Of a DNA stretch of 9,139 bases, positions 5,794-9,139 are shown piece by piece. The stretch comes from Fidelibacterota bacterium. Lineage in GTDB: Bacteria; Fidelibacterota; UBA2242; JAFGTP01. The stretch is taken from assembly GCA_029939785.1 (NCBI GenBank), contig JAOZSG010000123.1:1-9139 (forward strand), read 5' to 3'. The notes below the pieces were generated by a model. The model was not told the origin of the DNA, made no database searches, and saw only the letters and a list, made by a program, of their open reading frames with translations. Within the stretch, counting starts at the first letter, position 1; each line of letters begins with the position of its first letter. A program made the translations under genes and the position numbers.

Positions 5794-8700
5794 TCAATAA
5801 TGTTCTATCTCACTTATAAGTGCTAATATCTTTTTGAATATTCTTTCAATATTTTCAATATCAAATGCATTGCTAAACTTCACTAATTCATCTGCAAATC
5901 TTTTAAAAGGTTCGATCCCATAATTTTCACTAATTTTAATTAATACACCAGCAAATTCTACTATATCATCAAATATCATAATATTTCCTAAATATTCTAT
6001 TTGAGATCGAATTTCACTATTTAACAGTGGCTTGAGTTCAGATATATTTTTAATATTATTAAATTCCCATTGATTATGATTTAGAGATATGTTTGTGATC
6101 TTTTTTATGTTTTGAGAATTTTTAAGAAAACGACTTAAAGCATTTAGGAGCTTTTGTGTAGATAAAGGTTTAGATAAATACGCATTAAAAATTTCTAATT
6201 TGGTTTTATTATTATTAACACGAGAAGAAGCAGTTAATGCAATAATAGGAATATTTCTTGTTAATGTATCTTTTTTGAGTTTTTGAGTAGCAGTAATTCC
6301 ATCAATAACAGGCATCATTATATCCATAATAATCAATTTGGGAAGTTTTTCTTTTGCAAGCAAAATAGCTTCTTCACCATTAACAGCCTCTATAACATTA
6401 AAACCATATTTTGTTAATATTGCATTTAAAACACTTCTATTAGAAGAAACATCATCAACAATAAGAATAGTTGCTTTATCAAAAACAATATTATCAATAT
6501 TAATATTCTCGATTTTGTTATTATTTTCTAATGATGGTATTGAAATGTTTTTAAGTAATATTTCAAATTTACTACCCATGCCGACCTGACTCTCCACTCG
6601 AATAAGTCCTCCCATTATTTCAACCAATTTTTTGCTAATTGCCAATCCTAATCCTGTTCCTCCAAATTTTCTTGTGCTTTGACCTTCTTGTTGTTTAAAG
6701 GAATTAAATATTATCTCCAGATCTTTTTTGGGGATTCCAATCCCGGTATCCTCAATTGAAATAATCAAGTTTAGTGTCTTTCTATCCTTACAATATTGTT
6801 TACTCATATTAATAGTAATAGATCCATTCTCAGTAAACTTTACAGCATTTCCAACAATATTAAGAAGAACCTGTCTTAGCCTTGTTTCATCGAGTAAAAG
6901 ACTATGAGGTATATCATCTTCTACCTGTATTTTAAAAGACAGATTATTATCAATTATGTTTTTCTGAAAAATTTGTTCAATTTCTTTAATAATTATCACT
7001 GGATCTATCGGTTCATATTGCATATCCAATTTGCCTGCTTCAATTTTTGAAAAATCAAGTATATCATTGATTAAGGTTAATAGACTTTTACCGGCAACTT
7101 TAATAGAATTTATATATTGTTTTTCTGTTTGATCAGATATCATTCCTACCAATAATTCACTAAAGCCTATAATCGCATTAAGTGGAGTTCGTATTTCATG
7201 ACTCATATTTGCAAGGAATTCAGATTTTGCTCTATTTGCTGATTCTGCTGCAACTATTGCTTCTTTTAATATTTTTTCACTCTTTTTTTGACTTGAAATA
7301 TCTTCTACAGTACCTTCATAATATATTATTTGATTTTTTTCATTATAATAAGCATGTGCATTTTCACGAATATAAATATCACTTTTATCTTTCCGTTTCC
7401 ATTTTGTTTCATATCCGATAAAAGTTCCATCTTTATCAATAAGATTATTAAAAGAAAGTCCATCAAAAAACTCATGCTTTTCAAGATTTTCCCTATATAA
7501 TTCATCAAGAGATGAAAAACCGAGCATTTTAATTAATGTTTTGTTAGCCATTTCAATTGTTCCATCCGGAGATATTCGATATATACCAATCGGAGCATTT
7601 GAAAATATATTTCTATATCTTTCTTCACTGCGTTGTAAATTAAATTCAGATAATTTTCTATCAGTAATATTTATAGATGTACCGATTATTCTTGTAGGTT
7701 GATTTGATTTATCATACTTGATAATTTTACCTTTTACATAAATCCAAATCCAACCCTTTTCTCTTTTTGAAATTATTCTATATTCTGCTTCAAAATTTGG
7801 AGATTCACCAGAAACATATTTTGATAATTTATTTTTAATTCTTTTTTGATCTTTGGGATATATCAGGTTAAACCAATCATCTATAGAAATGATTTTAGTT
7901 TTGGTATTGGGTTCACCGGTTTCTACAATCATTTTGTTATTAATTAAATCAATTTCCCAAACCTGGGCACCTGTGATTTCCAGAGCCTGTGATAACCGAT
8001 CTTCAGATTTCTGTAATTTTAGTTGAACTATTTTATGTTGATGAATTTCTTGTTCAAAATTTAAATTGATATCTCCTAAATCTCTGGTTCTGACTTTTAT
8101 CATTTCATTTAATATAATATGCTGTTTTTGAAGTAATTCTTCTTTACTTTCAACTTTTGAATAAGCATTTACAAAACGTATAAATAAGTTTACCGAATAA
8201 CAAACTATAACAAATAAAATTCCTGAAGTTATCATGTCTTTTGTTTCATACATTCTTAGAAATGCAAATAAATCATAGATAACTGTAACAAGAAAAACAA
8301 ATAAGCCTAATAATAACAACACAGTATTTTTTCGTTTTCTTATTGTTGCTAAAATTAAAATATAAATATAATAAGAACCAGTAGCCATTGCGAATAATAA
8401 TACAATAATTAAAAGGTTTGTAATAATCAATGATGAGCTGATAATCATTATAAATGATATAGAAAGACCAGTTAAAATTAATAATTTTCCAATTAATTCA
8501 ATTTTTTCTTTTGGAAATAAGGTTTCAAGAAATTTAATACCAAGAATAGATGCGAATATAGTTACTAACCACTCTGTTTTAAGTGAAATAATCCAGGGTA
8601 TATTCGGAAATATTTTGGTCAACAGAGTTTCACCAATAGCTATCGTTCTATATCCTATCAGAATACAAATCAATCCAAATAATAAATTAGGAATTTCAGT

Positions 8701-9139
8701 TTTTCTCCGACGCAAGAGGAATAATAAAATATGTAAAAATCCAAAACTAATGAGAAATAAAATTATTAATGTTTCCCTAATTATTTTTTTAGTATATAGA
8801 TTTTGGATTTGTTCTATTTTTCCTAAAGTGATATGCTCTGCAATACCTCCATCTGAGTGATGAAAATTGGCAATTTGAAGAATAATTTCTATTCTCGATG
8901 ATTGATTCAATGGGAAGATTCTGGTGCATGCCAGATGTTCCGGTTTATTTGTTTCAACTGTTTTTCCTATTAATCCATTAGAAGCTATAACTTTTCCATT
9001 AATCCATAGTTTATAAGATGTAAACATTAAAGGAATTTTAATAGCATACAAATCATCTGTTTCAGATATTTGTACTGTCAATCTGAATGTGGCAAATCCC
9101 AATCCTTTTAGTTTTTGTCCATGTATAATGTAATCATTC
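5794..9139 (-). CDS. 7TMR-DISM hybrid sensor histidine kinase, N-terminus cut by window edge
   Basis: The frame is open to the right edge. The codons before TTG 9102 read NDYIIHGQKLKG and continue the family motif GhaTFRLTV, so the true start lies outside. Residues below count from that TTG. About 1-95 is the extracytoplasmic 7TMR-DISMED-type domain, with SYKLWINGKVIASNG and the typical LQIANFHHSDGGI. Seven hydrophobic helices follow (about 108-130, 137-157, 173-192, 204-225, 226-250, 259-283, 290-311), then a coiled coil (315-365). Two PAS domains come next (368-483 with WIWIYVKGKII; 492-605). HisKA has His635 in MSHEIRTPLN. HATPase_c has Asn752, DTGIGIP (785-791) and GGTGLGLAISK. A receiver at 877-994 has Asp883/Asp884, Asp927, Thr957 and Lys978. 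A helical tail of about 108 residues lacks a phosphorylatable Hpt histidine motif. All catalytic residues are intact. The ligand is unknown; such periplasmic domains are often thought to bind carbohydrates or small molecules. It is the upstream partner of the REC-PAS-HisKA_2 kinase in a tight operon. Confidence 0.93.
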   Translation of the reverse strand, partial: NDYIIHGQKLKGLGFATFRLTVQISETDDLYAIKIPLMFTSYKLWINGKVIASNGLIGKTVETNKPEHLACTRIFPLNQSSRIEIILQIANFHHSDGGIAEHITLGKIEQIQNLYTKKIIRETLIILFLISFGFLHILLFLLRRRKTEIPNLLFGLICILIGYRTIAIGETLLTKIFPNIPWIISLKTEWLVTIFASILGIKFLETLFPKEKIELIGKLLILTGLSISFIMIISSSLIITNLLIIVLLFAMATGSYYIYILILATIRKRKNTVLLLLGLFVFLVTVIYDLFAFLRMYETKDMITSGILFVIVCYSVNLFIRFVNAYSKVESKEELLQKQHIILNEMIKVRTRDLGDINLNFEQEIHQHKIVQLKLQKSEDRLSQALEITGAQVWEIDLINNKMIVETGEPNTKTKIISIDDWFNLIYPKDQKRIKNKLSKYVSGESPNFEAEYRIISKREKGWIWIYVKGKIIKYDKSNQPTRIIGTSINITDRKLSEFNLQRSEERYRNIFSNAPIGIYRISPDGTIEMANKTLIKMLGFSSLDELYRENLEKHEFFDGLSFNNLIDKDGTFIGYETKWKRKDKSDIYIRENAHAYYNEKNQIIYYEGTVEDISSQKKSEKILKEAIVAAESANRAKSEFLANMSHEIRTPLNAIIGFSELLVGMISDQTEKQYINSIKVAGKSLLTLINDILDFSKIEAGKLDMQYEPIDPVIIIKEIEQIFQKNIIDNNLSFKIQVEDDIPHSLLLDETRLRQVLLNIVGNAVKFTENGSITINMSKQYCKDRKTLNLIISIEDTGIGIPKKDLEIIFNSFKQQEGQSTRKFGGTGLGLAISKKLVEIMGGLIRVESQVGMGSKFEILLKNISIPSLENNNKIENINIDNIVFDKATILIVDDVSSNRSVLNAILTKYGFNVIEAVNGEEAILLAKEKLPKLIIMDIMMPVIDGITATQKLKKDTLTRNIPIIALTASSRVNNNKTKLEIFNAYLSKPLSTQKLLNALSRFLKNSQNIKKITNISLNHNQWEFNNIKNISELKPLLNSEIRSQIEYLGNIMIFDDIVEFAGVLIKISENYGIEPFKRFADELVKFSNAFDIENIERIFKKILALISEIEHY

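Noticed and set aside
1..9139. CRISPR array, tRNA, rRNA, insertion sequence or phage genes
   Set aside because: I found no regularly spaced repeats, cloverleaf sequences, transposase or integrase motifs in the window.

Overview
The window is AT-rich (roughly 30% G+C by eye) and comes from a Gram-negative bacterium. Evidence for the Gram-negative assignment is a lipid A pathway phosphoesterase of the LpxH type and a lipoprotein with a signal peptide and lipobox-like cysteine. The gene repertoire (PD40 beta-propeller lipoprotein, buk/ptb pair, very large 7TMR-DISM hybrid kinase) suits the Bacteroidota/FCB group or a neighbouring anaerobic phylum. Clear Shine-Dalgarno sequences before buk and before the second kinase, and a TTG start for buk, are not typical of classical Bacteroidia. 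I therefore do not name a genus; the phylum is an inference.

Layout. Positions 1-73 are a short tail with no supportable gene. On the minus strand, 1891 to 1148 encodes an LpxH-type UDP-2,3-diacylglucosamine diphosphatase. It is followed after 57 bases by a PD40 lipoprotein (1090 to 74), perhaps in the same transcript. Positions 1892-2245 are a divergent intergenic region of about 350 bases. It holds a strong palindrome that looks like a member of a dispersed repeat family, plus the 5' leader of the next operon. On the plus strand, 2246-4240 is a two-gene operon: butyrate kinase, then phosphate butyryltransferase. Its end abuts, tail to tail, a minus-strand two-gene signalling operon. That operon is transcribed from beyond the right edge: a 7TM hybrid histidine kinase (5794 to 9139, N-terminus cut off) followed by a REC-PAS-HisKA_2 histidine kinase (4235 to about 5776).

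How the genes work together. Buk and Ptb interconvert butyryl-CoA (or a branched short-chain acyl-CoA) and the free acid, with an acyl-phosphate intermediate and ATP made by substrate-level phosphorylation. The two kinases probably form one signalling unit. The membrane protein has an extracytoplasmic ligand-binding region, seven helices, two PAS domains, a HisKA/HATPase core and a receiver. The second protein begins with its own receiver and ends in a HisKA_2-type kinase. Neither carries a DNA-binding output, so the regulated target lies elsewhere. Nothing in the sequence ties the kinases to butyrate metabolism except their convergent arrangement.

Most of the window is made of recognisable families, and I found no convincing new system. 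The points most worth a second look are the interlocked convergent stop codons (TTATAA) with no room for a terminator, the palindromic repeat in the buk leader, the histidine-free helical tail of the large hybrid kinase, and the kinase-kinase pair without an output domain.
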